From NCBI GenBank assembly GCA_022713905.1, contig JAIHTM010000152.1, positions 1-12,470 of the forward strand: a stretch of DNA of 12,470 nt. The letters are read 5' to 3'. Shown here in pieces: positions 1 to 7,323 of the stretch; the stretch's first letter is position 1, and each line of letters opens with the position of its first letter. Source of the stretch: Collinsella sp. GTDB taxonomy: Bacteria > Actinomycetota > Coriobacteriia > Coriobacteriales > Coriobacteriaceae. Made by a program: the position numbers and the translations under genes. Under the pieces are notes generated by a model, which did no database searches, was not told the origin of the DNA, and saw only the letters and a program-made list of their open reading frames with translations.

Positions 1-92
1 GTTGTTCCTCGCCGCTTCCGCGGCTCGGCGGCCCCGTTCTCCTCGGCGGGGTTGTCCAAGGTTGTCGCTGAAGCTCTGCCTTTTGCTCAAAG
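1..92. other. Window edge, no confident gene
   Basis: No start or recognisable domain is visible here. On the plus strand, the third frame is open from base 3 to a TGA at 69-71, 21 bases before the bidirectional terminator at 93-127. This could be the last 22 codons of a plus-strand gene that begins outside the window (tail with PRLGG and LLGGVV). One minus-strand frame reads as a hydrophilic, charged stretch, but it has no convincing start or ribosome-binding site. Neither reading is secure. Confidence 0.25.
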
Positions 93-127
93 AAAAACGG
101 GGGATGCGATCTACATCCCCCGTTTTT
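93..127. terminator. Bidirectional intrinsic terminator
   Basis: Bases 93-106 and 114-127 form a perfect 14-bp stem (AAAAACGGGGGATG paired with CATCCCCCGTTTTT) around a 7-base loop. The A-run on one side and T-run on the other let it work as a Rho-independent terminator in both directions. On the minus strand it lies 7 bases past the phosphoesterase stop. On the plus strand it would end whatever gene enters from the left edge. Confidence 0.9.
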
Positions 128-134
128 GTTGCAC

Positions 135-602
135 CTACTCCAAGTCAATAAATTTGGTGCTCAGGATCTTGCCGTCCTTGACGAGCATTCTGGCCATGGT
201 GGGGCCTCGGGTGCCTCTGGGGTAGCTGGCGCTGCCCGGGTTGAGGACTAAACAACGGCCCACTTGGGCTTCTTTGGTTACGTGGGTGTGACCGTTGATG
301 GCTACGTCTACGGATCCCACCGGAAGGTCTTCGCGGTAGTGGGCTACGGCAAATTTGAGGCCTTCGTAGGTGAAGAGGGCCAGACGGTCTACATCCGGGC
401 CGTAGTCGCGGTAGTAGTCGTTGTTTCCTAGGACCGCTCGCACGGGGGCGATGGTGCATAGATGCTCGTAATCCATCTCGGACGTTAGGTCTCCGGCGTG
501 AATGATCAGATCTGCGCCCTTGAGCTCGTCCAGAAGCGCGGGCGAAAGATAGCCGTGGGTGTCCGAGATGATGTCGATGCGCTTGGCGCTTGCACTGTTC
601 AT
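135..602 (-). CDS. YfcE/MJ0936-type metallophosphoesterase
   Basis: Encodes a 155-residue calcineurin-like phosphoesterase of the small YfcE/MJ0936 group: two-metal (usually Mn/Ni) enzymes that hydrolyse phosphodiesters; the natural substrate is generally unknown. The ordered family motifs are all present: SDTHG near residues 14-18, AGDL near 36-39, GNND near 60-63, a histidine in AVAHY, and GHTH near 103-106, followed by the typical LNPGS. The length is normal for the family and there is no signal peptide, so it is cytoplasmic. The start chosen is the ATG at 602-600, because AGAAGGGA sits at good spacing before it; the longer reading from 650 would begin inside the upstream terminator. It is separated from regulator 1 by that terminator, so it is probably its own unit. 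A TATATA at 632-637 could be its -10 box, but the matching -35 would fall within the terminator stem. Confidence 0.9.
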   Translation of the reverse strand: MNSASAKRIDIISDTHGYLSPALLDELKGADLIIHAGDLTSEMDYEHLCTIAPVRAVLGNNDYYRDYGPDVDRLALFTYEGLKFAVAHYREDLPVGSVDVAINGHTHVTKEAQVGRCLVLNPGSASYPRGTRGPTMARMLVKDGKILSTKFIDLE

Positions 603-638
603 GGGATCCCTTCTGCAAAACCGATTCGACGTATATAC

Positions 639-686
639 AAAAAGCCCCACGGCTCCGCAGACAATTGGTCTACAGGGCTGCGGGGC
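639..686 (-). terminator. Intrinsic terminator after response regulator 1
   Basis: Read on the minus strand, GCCCCGCAGC (686-677) pairs with GCCGTGGGGC (653-644) with one G-U pair and one mismatch. An inner GTAGAC/GTCTGC stem caps the structure, and it is followed directly by TTTTT (643-639). It begins 8 bases past the stop of response regulator 1 and closes the glycosyltransferase-kinase-regulator unit. Confidence 0.85.
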
Positions 687-693
687 CAGTGTG

Positions 694-1410
694 CTAGAGG
701 CTCAGGGCCTTCTTGAGCGGCACAACGCGGCGGCGCGAGACCGGCACGCGTTCGTCGACGCCCGTAATGCCCAGTTGGATAGCGCCCGAGGGCACCGTCT
801 CGACATCTGTGACGCACGCCAAGTTGACGATATAGCGGCGATGAACGCGAAAGAAGCCAAAGTCGCAAAGCTTGGCCTCGAACTGCGCCAGCGAAGTCGT
901 CGATAGAAAACGATCATCGACGGTATAGATACAGGAGTAATCGTCCTTGGCCATGATGAAGCGAATGTCATCCACGGGAATGAGGACCTTACGGCCGCCC
1001 TTTTCCACCGGAATGCGCTCGATGGTGGCTTTGCTGTCCGTGACGGGCTTGGCGTGCTGCATGACCTTCTCGATCGCGCGATCCAGGCGCGCCTCCTCAA
1101 CCGGCTTCATTAGGTAATCGACGGCATCTACGTCGAACGCCTCGACGGCATGATCGCTATACGCGGTCACAAACACAATCGCCGGCGGATTCTTAAGCTT
1201 ATGCAGCGCCTCGGCAAGCTGCAGACCAGAAGCACCGGGCATCGAGATATCGAGAAATACGACATCGACGCGGCTTTCCATTAACATCTCAATGGCGGAG
1301 CGGACGCTCGACGCCTCAGTGATCGTGCCGATCTTGCCCGTCTGCTCGAGCAAGAAGCGAAGTTCCGAACGGGCCGGGGCCTCATCATCCACAATCATCG
1401 CACGCAGCAT
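694..1410 (-). CDS. LytTR-family response regulator 1
   Basis: A 238-residue cytoplasmic transcription factor of the LytR/AgrA type. Residues 1-120 are a receiver domain: acidic pocket D8-D9, phospho-acceptor D54 in VVFLDISMPG, switch threonine T82 in FVTAY, and K102 in LMKPV. Residues about 130-232 are a LytTR DNA-binding domain, shown by KVLIPVDDIRFI and by FFRVHRRYIVNL, the usual most conserved stretch, ending PVSRRR. Start: the ATG at 1410-1408 is preceded by GAAAGG at about 10 bases; a TTG-initiated extension from 1434 has no better site and lies in an intercistronic hairpin zone. It follows histidine kinase 1 by 72 bases and is its obvious partner, presumably phosphorylated by it. Target genes cannot be read from the window. 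Confidence 0.93.
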   Translation of the reverse strand: MLRAMIVDDEAPARSELRFLLEQTGKIGTITEASSVRSAIEMLMESRVDVVFLDISMPGASGLQLAEALHKLKNPPAIVFVTAYSDHAVEAFDVDAVDYLMKPVEEARLDRAIEKVMQHAKPVTDSKATIERIPVEKGGRKVLIPVDDIRFIMAKDDYSCIYTVDDRFLSTTSLAQFEAKLCDFGFFRVHRRYIVNLACVTDVETVPSGAIQLGITGVDERVPVSRRRVVPLKKALSL

Positions 1411-1441
1411 AGGGATTAAACCTTTCGTCAACAAACTACGC

Positions 1442-1470
1442 TGGGCATCCGCCGCTTGGCGTTGAGCCCA
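1442..1470 (-). other. Intercistronic stem-loop between kinase 1 and regulator 1
   Basis: TGGGC (1442-1446) pairs with GCCCA (1466-1470), and inside it CGCC (1450-1453) pairs with GGCG (1458-1461). There is no following T-run on either strand, so it is not a standard terminator. It may be an RNA-processing or stability element that sets the kinase-to-regulator ratio; that role is inferred. Confidence 0.4.
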
Positions 1471-1482
1471 TAGCCTTTTATT

Positions 1483-2826
1483 TTACTCTTGAATATCAAA
1501 GATGCTCTCTGACAAATCAAGATGCAGGAGCACTTTGGTGCCCTTGCCCGGCGCCGATTCGACGCGCGTATAAGAGTGCGGTCCATAAAAGCGATGGATG
1601 CGCTCAGAAATATTGTGCATGGCCACGCCGGCGCCGCCGCCTTGCGGGGAACTGGCATCGGGGCGGGCGGAGCGCTCATCAAACAGCCTGGCGGCGGTAC
1701 CCTCGTCCATGCCCACGCCGTTGTCGGCCACGGCAATCAGGATTGCGTCGTCGCCGTCTTGATGGACGGTCACATCGATCTGCAGGGCATCGCCATCGCC
1801 CATGCCATGCCGCACGGCGTTCTCGACGATGGGCTGGATTACAAAGGCCGGGACCAACGTGTCCTCGACATCCTCGGAGACATCGAAGGTCGCCAGTACG
1901 CGGTCCTCGCCAAAGCGCGCCTTCTCAAACGTCAGGTAGCGCTTGGTCTGGGCAACCTCGCGCGAGACTGGGATAAGCGACCCCGAGTTGTCGAGCGTGG
2001 CGCGATAGAACGAGGAGAACTCGCGCAGCAGCTCGCGGGCGCGCAGCGGGTCGGTACGCGTAAACGACGCGATGGTGTTGAGCGTGTTAAACAGAAAGTG
2101 CGGATTGATCTGCGCCTGCAGAGCACGAACCTCGGCACGTGCCGTGAGCTCCTTTTGTACCTCGAGCTCGTGGATGGCGAGCTGCGTGGACAGGATCTCG
2201 GCAAAGCCCGAGGCGAGCGCATACTGGGTACGGTCGACGGCGCGCGGGGTCTTGTAGTAGAACTTGAGCGTGCCGACGGTGCGGTCGCCCACCTTGATGG
2301 GCGCGATGATACCGGCGGGAACATGGTTGTGCGAGCCATCCGAACCCACCACGTCCACCACGCGGTTGAACGACTGCACGATGCCGTGCTCAATGACGTA
2401 GCGCGTGGCAAGCGTATGGATGGGCGAATCGGGCAGCAGCTTTTCCTCGAACTCGCCCGCGCAGGCCAGCACGTTGCTCTCATCGGTGATGGCAACGGTC
2501 ATGGCACGTGTCTCGGGCAGAATACGCCGGCACACCAAAAGCGCCGATTCCTGCGTCAGGCCGCCCTTAATGTCCTCGAGCATGGCCGAGGCAACCGAGA
2601 GCGTCTCCTCGGTGTACTGGGAGCGTACCGAATCGGGGTTGAGCGTCAAATAGATAAAGATGCACAGGAAGATGCACAGCAGCGCACAGGCGATCACCGT
2701 GGCAATCGGCTCAATGCCAGTCGCCAGGGCAAAGATAAAGTACACCAACACGCAAACGGCGCAGACAACGGCGATGATGCGAAAGATTGAAATTGAATTA
2801 TCGCGCTGGGCGCGGCGGTCGATCAT
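1483..2826 (-). CDS. LytS/YpdA-like sensor histidine kinase 1
   Basis: A 447-residue membrane sensor kinase. Two hydrophobic segments near residues 14-34 and 40-62 form a membrane hairpin. A GAF-like domain follows (about 70-215, with AGIIAPIKVG and VGTLKFYY), then a short coiled region, the His_kinase domain with H243 in QINPHFLFNT, and an HATPase domain with N336 in VENAVRH, DNGVGM (368-373) and a GGGAGVAM lid. The phospho-acceptor and ATP-binding residues are intact. It lacks the 5TMR-LYT module of classical LytS, so its ligand is unknown. The ATG at 2826 has GGAGGGGG at 2831-2838 inside the upstream gene, and its first bases overlap that gene's TGA (ATGA), implying translational coupling. 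The likely partner is response regulator 1, 72 bases downstream. It is a paralogue of kinase 2 (shared ASGFA, ISTQLA/LSTQLA and LTARxExRALQ stretches). Confidence 0.93.
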   Translation of the reverse strand: MIDRRAQRDNSISIFRIIAVVCAVCVLVYFIFALATGIEPIATVIACALLCIFLCIFIYLTLNPDSVRSQYTEETLSVASAMLEDIKGGLTQESALLVCRRILPETRAMTVAITDESNVLACAGEFEEKLLPDSPIHTLATRYVIEHGIVQSFNRVVDVVGSDGSHNHVPAGIIAPIKVGDRTVGTLKFYYKTPRAVDRTQYALASGFAEILSTQLAIHELEVQKELTARAEVRALQAQINPHFLFNTLNTIASFTRTDPLRARELLREFSSFYRATLDNSGSLIPVSREVAQTKRYLTFEKARFGEDRVLATFDVSEDVEDTLVPAFVIQPIVENAVRHGMGDGDALQIDVTVHQDGDDAILIAVADNGVGMDEGTAARLFDERSARPDASSPQGGGAGVAMHNISERIHRFYGPHSYTRVESAPGKGTKVLLHLDLSESIFDIQE

Positions 2827-4010
2827 TCAGCCCCCTCCAGGATGCTAATCAGTTGTGCGTCGCGCCAAAGTTCGTCCATGATCTTGGGCCAGAAACTCTG
2901 AAAACGCAGGTAGCTTGCGGCGTTTTGGCGGGCATAGGTCTTGGCCTCGTCAATACCATGACGCCAGATGCGCAGATACCCCTCGTGCTCGCGGGTAAAC
3001 ATGCTGCGAACCATGGCGGTCTTGCGCACGCGGTCGTCGAGCTCGCGCGAGATCCACGGACCCGGATAAGGCATGAGTGATGCGGCCGTAACCGGAATGA
3101 GCTCCTTTTGGTGCGCAGCGAACGTCAGCTTGGCCCGCTCGTAGTACCAACGGTACACGTCCTGCATAAAGCGCGGCGAGCGCTTCTCGGACTCGGGCGG
3201 CAGGTGGCGCACGGTCCACTCGTTGTCGAACCACACGTCATAGCCGAACATGCGCATGTTAAAGAGATAGTCCAGATCCTCGCCGCGGGTGATAAACGGG
3301 TCGAAGGCCACGCGCGTAAAGGCGCGGGCGTGCAGAGCCACAAGGCCGCCGCACACGTAATTGGAGCGCGAGATGCGGGTGCCCGAGAGCGCCTTTTTCA
3401 TCCAGCGATTGAACTCGATACGCTTGGTCCACCAGCGATGGCAAATGCCCACTTTGTCCGTAGGAGCCAGCGGCGACCCGTCGCGATCGTAAAAGTATCC
3501 GCTCTTGACTAAAATCGGCAGGCCCTGACGTGTCTGTTGACCCAGTGCATAGGTCGCACGCTTCATAAAGTCGGCATCGATGACGGTCTCGTCGTCATCC
3601 AAAAACACAACCGCGTCGTGCCCCAGCACCGCCGCACAGGCAAGACCCATGTTGCGGATGGCGCCGTAGCCGCGCAGGCTCACGCACTCGCCCGAGCCTT
3701 TGGGCGCGATCTGCGCCACGCGGTCGGCAACACGCGAAGCCTGAGTATTGGTAACGATGGTGACCTTAAGCGTGGGATGCGCATTAACGATTTCGTGCAC
3801 GCGATGGGATACGTCGGCCGTGGCGGAAACCGGACAGACCACCAAGAGAATGATGCGCGGAATGTCGCGCACCTGTTCGAGCGAAGTCAGGCAGCGATCG
3901 AGTTCCGGGTTGGCGGCATTGAGCGACGTCGAGTGATCGTAGGTGCCAGGAGCGTTTGCTTGGGTATCATCGCCCGCCCAATATGTTGGGATCACAACCG
4001 TGGCGTTCAT
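2823..4010 (-). CDS. Glycosyltransferase family 2-like protein
   Basis: A 395-residue soluble protein with features of a GT-A fold. It has an N-terminal VVIPTYW, a GAIRNMG motif near 116-122 typical of nucleotide-sugar binding, a metal-binding DDDE at 138-141 after VVFL (the DxD site), and GEDLDY at 243-248, which matches the catalytic-base region of family 2 enzymes. No membrane segments are visible. The donor and acceptor are unknown. Start: the ATG at 4010-4008 has AAGGAGGG at 4018-4025 with 7-base spacing; the longer reading to 4055 runs through a terminator hairpin and is unlikely. Its stop overlaps the start of histidine kinase 1 by 4 bp, so the two are translated as a coupled pair, an unusual partner for a LytS-type kinase. 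It may modify the surface polymer or glycolipid whose state the kinase system follows, but that is inference. Confidence 0.8.
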   Translation of the reverse strand: MNATVVIPTYWAGDDTQANAPGTYDHSTSLNAANPELDRCLTSLEQVRDIPRIILLVVCPVSATADVSHRVHEIVNAHPTLKVTIVTNTQASRVADRVAQIAPKGSGECVSLRGYGAIRNMGLACAAVLGHDAVVFLDDDETVIDADFMKRATYALGQQTRQGLPILVKSGYFYDRDGSPLAPTDKVGICHRWWTKRIEFNRWMKKALSGTRISRSNYVCGGLVALHARAFTRVAFDPFITRGEDLDYLFNMRMFGYDVWFDNEWTVRHLPPESEKRSPRFMQDVYRWYYERAKLTFAAHQKELIPVTAASLMPYPGPWISRELDDRVRKTAMVRSMFTREHEGYLRIWRHGIDEAKTYARQNAASYLRFQSFWPKIMDELWRDAQLISILEGAE

Positions 4011-4017
4011 ACCTTTA

Positions 4018-4025
4018 CCCTCCTT
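4018..4025 (-). promoter_or_regulatory. Ribosome-binding site setting the glycosyltransferase start
   Basis: AAGGAGGG on the minus strand, 7 bases before the ATG at 4010. It lies only 7 bases after the T-run of the terminator hairpin at 4033-4068, so no promoter can fit between terminator and gene. Confidence 0.8.
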
Positions 4026-4032
4026 GCAACAC

Positions 4033-4068
4033 AAAAACGGGGCGCCGCCAAACACAGGCGACGCCCCG
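4033..4068 (-). terminator. Terminator or attenuator in the glycosyltransferase leader
   Basis: On the minus strand CGGGGCG and GCC-rich arms (4068-4057 with 4049-4038) form an 11-of-12 bp stem with one mismatch and a 7-base loop. TTTTT follows (4037-4033). This is a strong intrinsic terminator for transcripts arriving from the MFS gene. Because it ends only 23 bases before the glycosyltransferase ATG, it must also be in the leader of any transcript that starts upstream, so it may act as an attenuator. No specific riboswitch or T-box was recognised. Confidence 0.8.
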
Positions 4069-4084
4069 CGACCTAGCTGGTTCC

Positions 4085-4090
4085 ATCATA
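4085..4090 (-). promoter_or_regulatory. Possible -10 box for the glycosyltransferase operon
   Basis: TATGAT on the minus strand lies between the two hairpins downstream of the MFS gene. A transcript from it would start near 4078, about 10 bases before the terminator hairpin. No good -35 box is present at 17 bases (GAACAA), so support is weak. Confidence 0.2.
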
Positions 4091-4144
4091 CCCACTTGGG
4101 CTAAACATTGTTCGGAAGTCAGAATGATTTATGCGGCTACTTCC

Positions 4145-4179
4145 AAAAGAGTACTGCAGATAGGCACAATTGCTGTACT
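4145..4179 (-). terminator. Weak terminator-like hairpin after the MFS gene
   Basis: AGTACAGCA (4179-4171 on the minus strand) pairs with TGCAGTACT (4158-4150), 8 of 9 bases, around a 12-base loop. CTTTT follows. It starts 14 bases past the MFS stop. With the stronger hairpin at 4033-4068 it would form a tandem terminator. Confidence 0.45.
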
Positions 4180-4192
4180 GAGCCCGGTTGCC

Positions 4193-5443
4193 TTACGCCG
4201 CCGCCTGAGCCATGCGGGACAGACGGACCAGCAGCACAAAGCCAACAACCAGCAGAACACCAATAGAAAGGACGCCCAGCGACGGGTTGCCGGTCAGCGA
4301 GGTGACAACCGACACCAGGAAGGTGCCCATAACGCTTGCGTAACGGCCAAAGATATCAAAGAAGCCGTAGTACTCGTTGGACTTTTCCTTGGGGATGATG
4401 CGGCCAAAATAGCTGCGGCTGAGCGCCTGCACGCCACCCTGGAACAAGCCGACCAAAATGGCGAGCACCCAGAACTCAAAGGCGGTCTTCAAGAAAAACG
4501 CGGCAAAGAGCACGATACCCATATAGGCGGCGACGGCCACCAAGATCATGTTGAGTGTGCCCACGCGACCGGCGAGCTTGCCGTAGATGATGGCGGACGG
4601 GAAGGCCACAAACTGCGTAACGAGCAGAGCCAGCACCAGTTGGGTCGAGTCGATGCCCAAAGCCGATCCGTAGCTGGTTGCCATGGAAATGACCGTGTGC
4701 ACACCGTCGATGTAAAAGAAGAACGCGATCATGTAGACCAGCACGGTCTTGTTGTGGGCGATCTCGCGCATGGTGTGTCCGACCTCGGAGAACACGCCGC
4801 CCACGATGTGGCCGATGGTGTCCTGGGGACCGCGCTCGCGACCGTACTTTTGCTTATAGGTGCGAATGAGCGGCAGGGTAAAGATGAGCCACCAGGCACC
4901 GGTGATGACAAACGACAGACGCGTTGCCAGCATGGTGGGGACGCCAAGAGCGGGGCCACCCATGATAAGCGCCAGGCAGATGATGAACGGCACGGTGGAA
5001 CCGATGTAGCCCCAGGCATAGCCCGAGCTGGACACGGCGTCCATGCGCTCGTCGGTGGTAATGTCGGGCAGCATGGCGTCGTAGAACGTCATAGAAGAGT
5101 TAAGGCCGATGGTGCACAGCACGTACACGGTCAAAAATGCCATGGCGGACATTGGGATAGCCTGCGCCAGGCAAAGAACCAGGCCCGTGAGGAAGAAGCC
5201 CAAGAAGAACTTGATCTTGTTGCCGGCGTAATCGGCAAGCGCGCCCAGAATGGGCATGAGCATGGCAATGACCAGCGAGGCAATCGTCTGCGCGTTGCCC
5301 CAGGCGACCACCAGGTCTGCCGAGGAAGCACCGGTATTGATGGCGTTAAAGTAGATGGGCACCACCGAGGTATTGAGCAGCACGAGGGCCGAGTTGCCCA
5401 CATCGTACATAACCCAGTTACGCTCGAGCTTGGTGTATTTCAT
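4193..5443 (-). CDS. MFS transporter, UMF1 family
   Basis: A 416-residue, roughly 11-12-helix membrane protein of the major facilitator superfamily, UMF1/Atg22-like branch. The N-terminal LERNWVMYDVGNSA (6-19) and the VQALSRSYFGRIIP stretch (338-351) followed by NEYYGFFDIFGRYAS (356-370) are characteristic of UMF1 proteins; IDGVHTVI near 245-252 is also typical. The length is normal. Yeast Atg22 exports amino acids from the vacuole; bacterial UMF1 substrates are mostly unknown, so none is assigned. Start: the ATG at 5443-5441 is preceded by GAAGGGG at about 8 bases. It stands 101 bases below the broken phospholipase gene and ends before two terminator-like hairpins, so it may be a single-gene unit. 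No strong promoter is obvious in the upstream gap; TGGACA near 5500 is the nearest -35-like element. Confidence 0.9.
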   Translation of the reverse strand: MKYTKLERNWVMYDVGNSALVLLNTSVVPIYFNAINTGASSADLVVAWGNAQTIASLVIAMLMPILGALADYAGNKIKFFLGFFLTGLVLCLAQAIPMSAMAFLTVYVLCTIGLNSSMTFYDAMLPDITTDERMDAVSSSGYAWGYIGSTVPFIICLALIMGGPALGVPTMLATRLSFVITGAWWLIFTLPLIRTYKQKYGRERGPQDTIGHIVGGVFSEVGHTMREIAHNKTVLVYMIAFFFYIDGVHTVISMATSYGSALGIDSTQLVLALLVTQFVAFPSAIIYGKLAGRVGTLNMILVAVAAYMGIVLFAAFFLKTAFEFWVLAILVGLFQGGVQALSRSYFGRIIPKEKSNEYYGFFDIFGRYASVMGTFLVSVVTSLTGNPSLGVLSIGVLLVVGFVLLVRLSRMAQAAA

Positions 5444-5544
5444 GGACAGGGCCCCTTCGTATTCGCCCGATATGCAGTTAGTTCATCGTACCCCAATTGT
5501 CCAGAGGCGCCGGTAAGGATTCGGCAAAGGGGCACGCACGAGCC

Positions 5545-6458
5545 CTACTCCTCGCGGTCGAACTCTTCGTCGGCGCCGAGCGCGCGACCGCTGTAATTGA
5601 CGTGGTTGGTCACGGCTTCCATATCGCCGGTCTCGATAAAGCGGGCGACGGTGAGCTCGTAATCGAGCAGCGCGCGGTCAAAGACCTCGGGGAAACTCTC
5701 GTTCGAGACCTCGTCGGTAAAGGGATTCTTCCATGTCAGATGGCCCAGGTTACCGGTGCGCTCGGGCAGCTCCGTCGTCACGCGATGGGCAAGGCCGTCG
5801 AGCAGCGAGTAGTCGTGCACCAAGCCCTCAACCAGCGAGATCGCGCGCGTCTTTGCGGAGCCGGCCGGCTCAATCGCGCGGTAAAGTCGCTGCATATTGG
5901 CAACGGCAGCACCGTACTCCCCCGCCGGAATGTCAATGCCGTACACGCGTCCGGCAACATAGCTCATCAGCACGCCGGCCACGCGATTGATGCGATCGGT
6001 GGTGACGATCTCGCCCGCCGGCGGATAATCGTCGACCGTAGCGCCATCGCGTTTAAGCTGCAGCATCAGCACATCCAGGTCGCTCTCGATCACGGCATGG
6101 ACCTGACTGCTCGAATTCTCAAGCTCTGAATCGGACTCCACGATGCCAAACTGCTGCTCATAGACAAAAGGAGCAGGCCCAGCGCAAAGGCGCGACCCAA
6201 GCTGGCATCGCGCGGCTGCAGGTGCGACACGCCGTCGCGCAGGCACGCGAACTGGCAAGACATGCGCGAGCGGTGCATGACCTGAGCAAGCGACATGCAG
6301 TCGGAAATGCGCGGCGTGAGCATGTGGAAGAAGAACGGGTCGGGACCTTGGTTTCCCAGGATAAAGGCGATGCGCTCCTCGTCGGACGTGATAACGCCCC
6401 GCGGAAGACGGTCGATGCTTTCCTCGCCAAACAGATGATGCGTAATGAGCGCGGGCAT
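5545..6458 (-). pseudogene. Zinc-dependent phospholipase C-family gene, disrupted
   Basis: The parts in two frames together read as a PF00882-type zinc-dependent phospholipase C family protein. The first part (6458 to about 6172) gives 96 residues starting MPALITHHLFG, with GNQGPDPFFF and a histidine in MHRSRM, and ends FALGLL. The second part (about 6171 to 5545) continues in another frame with PFVYEQQ, then VHAVIESDLD (H-x3-E-type ligand) and about 208 residues. Family members normally have an H-x3-D-x4-HP helix between these two points. Here it is absent: the N-terminal frame runs into nonsense that stops at 6090. The simplest reading is a deletion of about 30-plus bases, not a multiple of three, which removed central zinc ligands. 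The ATG at 6458 has GAAAGGA at about 7 bases. A misassembly or sequencing fault is possible but less likely, because a whole motif is missing. Confidence 0.75.
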
Positions 6459-6490
6459 AATAATCCTTTCGATTTCATTCGATGCCACCC

Positions 6491-6518
6491 ATTATGCCCA
6501 CCGCGCGCCCATGCCAAA
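6491..6518 (-). promoter_or_regulatory. Candidate promoter for the phospholipase-family pseudogene
   Basis: On the minus strand TTTGGC/TTGGCA (6518-6512) and CATAAT (6496-6491) are spaced 15-16 bases, close to a sigma-70-type pattern. Transcription would start near 6484, about 26 bases before the ATG at 6458. A short GACGG/CCGTC stem just upstream, past the regulator 2 stop, may be a weak terminator, so the gene probably had its own transcript. Confidence 0.35.
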
Positions 6519-6550
6519 CCTGCGATGGTAAACGACGGCACGCAGACCGT

Positions 6551-7285
6551 CTACGCAAGCCCCAAGTGTGCTTTAACCTCGGCAGCGCGACGGCGGGACA
6601 CGGGCACCATCGAGGTTACGCGATCGAGCCTGAGCTCCATCAGGCCCGTGGAGCCGATCTCGACATTATGTACGTCTTCCAAATTAACCAGATAGCTGCG
6701 GTGAACGCGGATAAAGCCCTCGGAGGCCAGGCGACGCTCGAGCGAGGAAATCGACTCATTGATCAGGTACGTCCCCTCGGCGCAGACGGCGTTGCAAAAA
6801 TCGGCGCGCGCCTCAAAGTAGCAGACATCCGCCACGGGAATGAACACCTTTTTGCCCCCGCGATCCACCGTCAGGCGCAAAGGCTGGCGCGGAGCATGGA
6901 CGACGCGGCGAGCCCCCAGGGCAGTCTCGATCTTGTCGAGCGCCTTTGACAGGCGGGCATCCTCGACCGGTTTGACGATGTAATCGACAGCATCGAGGTT
7001 ATAGGCATCGGCCGCATACTCGGCAAATGCCGTCACAAACACCACAACCGGCGGCGTCTTTAGGTTCTGCAGCGTCTCGGCAAGCTCAATTCCCGAGCGA
7101 CCGGGCATGGTAATGTCTAAAAACAGCACGTCGGGCTTGTTCGACAGAATCGACTCCACGGCTTCGGTGACATTGCCCGCCTCGGCAATCTGACCCACAC
7201 GCGTATCCTTTTCCAACAGATAGCGTAGCTCAGCCCTAATTGGAGGCTCGTCATCAACCACCAGGATGTTCCAGCCTTCGGACAT
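6551..7285 (-). CDS. LytTR-family response regulator 2
   Basis: A 244-residue LytR/AgrA-type regulator. Receiver domain at 1-120: D11-D12-E13, phospho-acceptor D57 in VLFLDITMPG, T85 in FVTAF and K105 in IVKPV. LytTR DNA-binding domain about 137-240: RGGKKVFIPVADVCYF, then FIRVHRSYLVNLEDV and a closing PVSRRR. All key phosphorylation residues are present. The ATG at 7285 is preceded by AGAGGGGA at suitable spacing. The gene starts 38 bases after the stop of histidine kinase 2, its likely partner. It is a close paralogue of response regulator 1 in layout and motifs; differences in the recognition region suggest the two need not share targets. Its targets cannot be deduced, although the permease-amidohydrolase unit just upstream is the natural first candidate. 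Confidence 0.93.
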   Translation of the reverse strand: MSEGWNILVVDDEPPIRAELRYLLEKDTRVGQIAEAGNVTEAVESILSNKPDVLFLDITMPGRSGIELAETLQNLKTPPVVVFVTAFAEYAADAYNLDAVDYIVKPVEDARLSKALDKIETALGARRVVHAPRQPLRLTVDRGGKKVFIPVADVCYFEARADFCNAVCAEGTYLINESISSLERRLASEGFIRVHRSYLVNLEDVHNVEIGSTGLMELRLDRVTSMVPVSRRRAAEVKAHLGLA

Positions 7286-7323
7286 ATGCGCTTCCCCTCT
7301 TTTTCTCTCAATCCAACCGCGTG

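Noticed and set aside
1522..2790. 422-codon plus-strand open frame opposite kinase 1
   Set aside because: Its translation is His/Gly/Arg-rich without domains; it mirrors the strong third-position G/C of the real minus-strand kinase.
4011..4055. N-terminal extension of the glycosyltransferase
   Set aside because: Would place coding sequence in a terminator stem and ignore the strong AAGGAGGG before the ATG at 4010.
3956..5596. 546-codon plus-strand open frame opposite the MFS gene
   Set aside because: Composition rich in His, Gln, Asp and Gly is typical of antisense shadow; it crosses a terminator and two intergenic gaps.
5545..6488. Two separate intact genes (6488-6090 and 6258-5545)
   Set aside because: Each has one half of a single family and one nonsense end; the 6258 start falls in out-of-frame sequence, so a single broken gene explains both.
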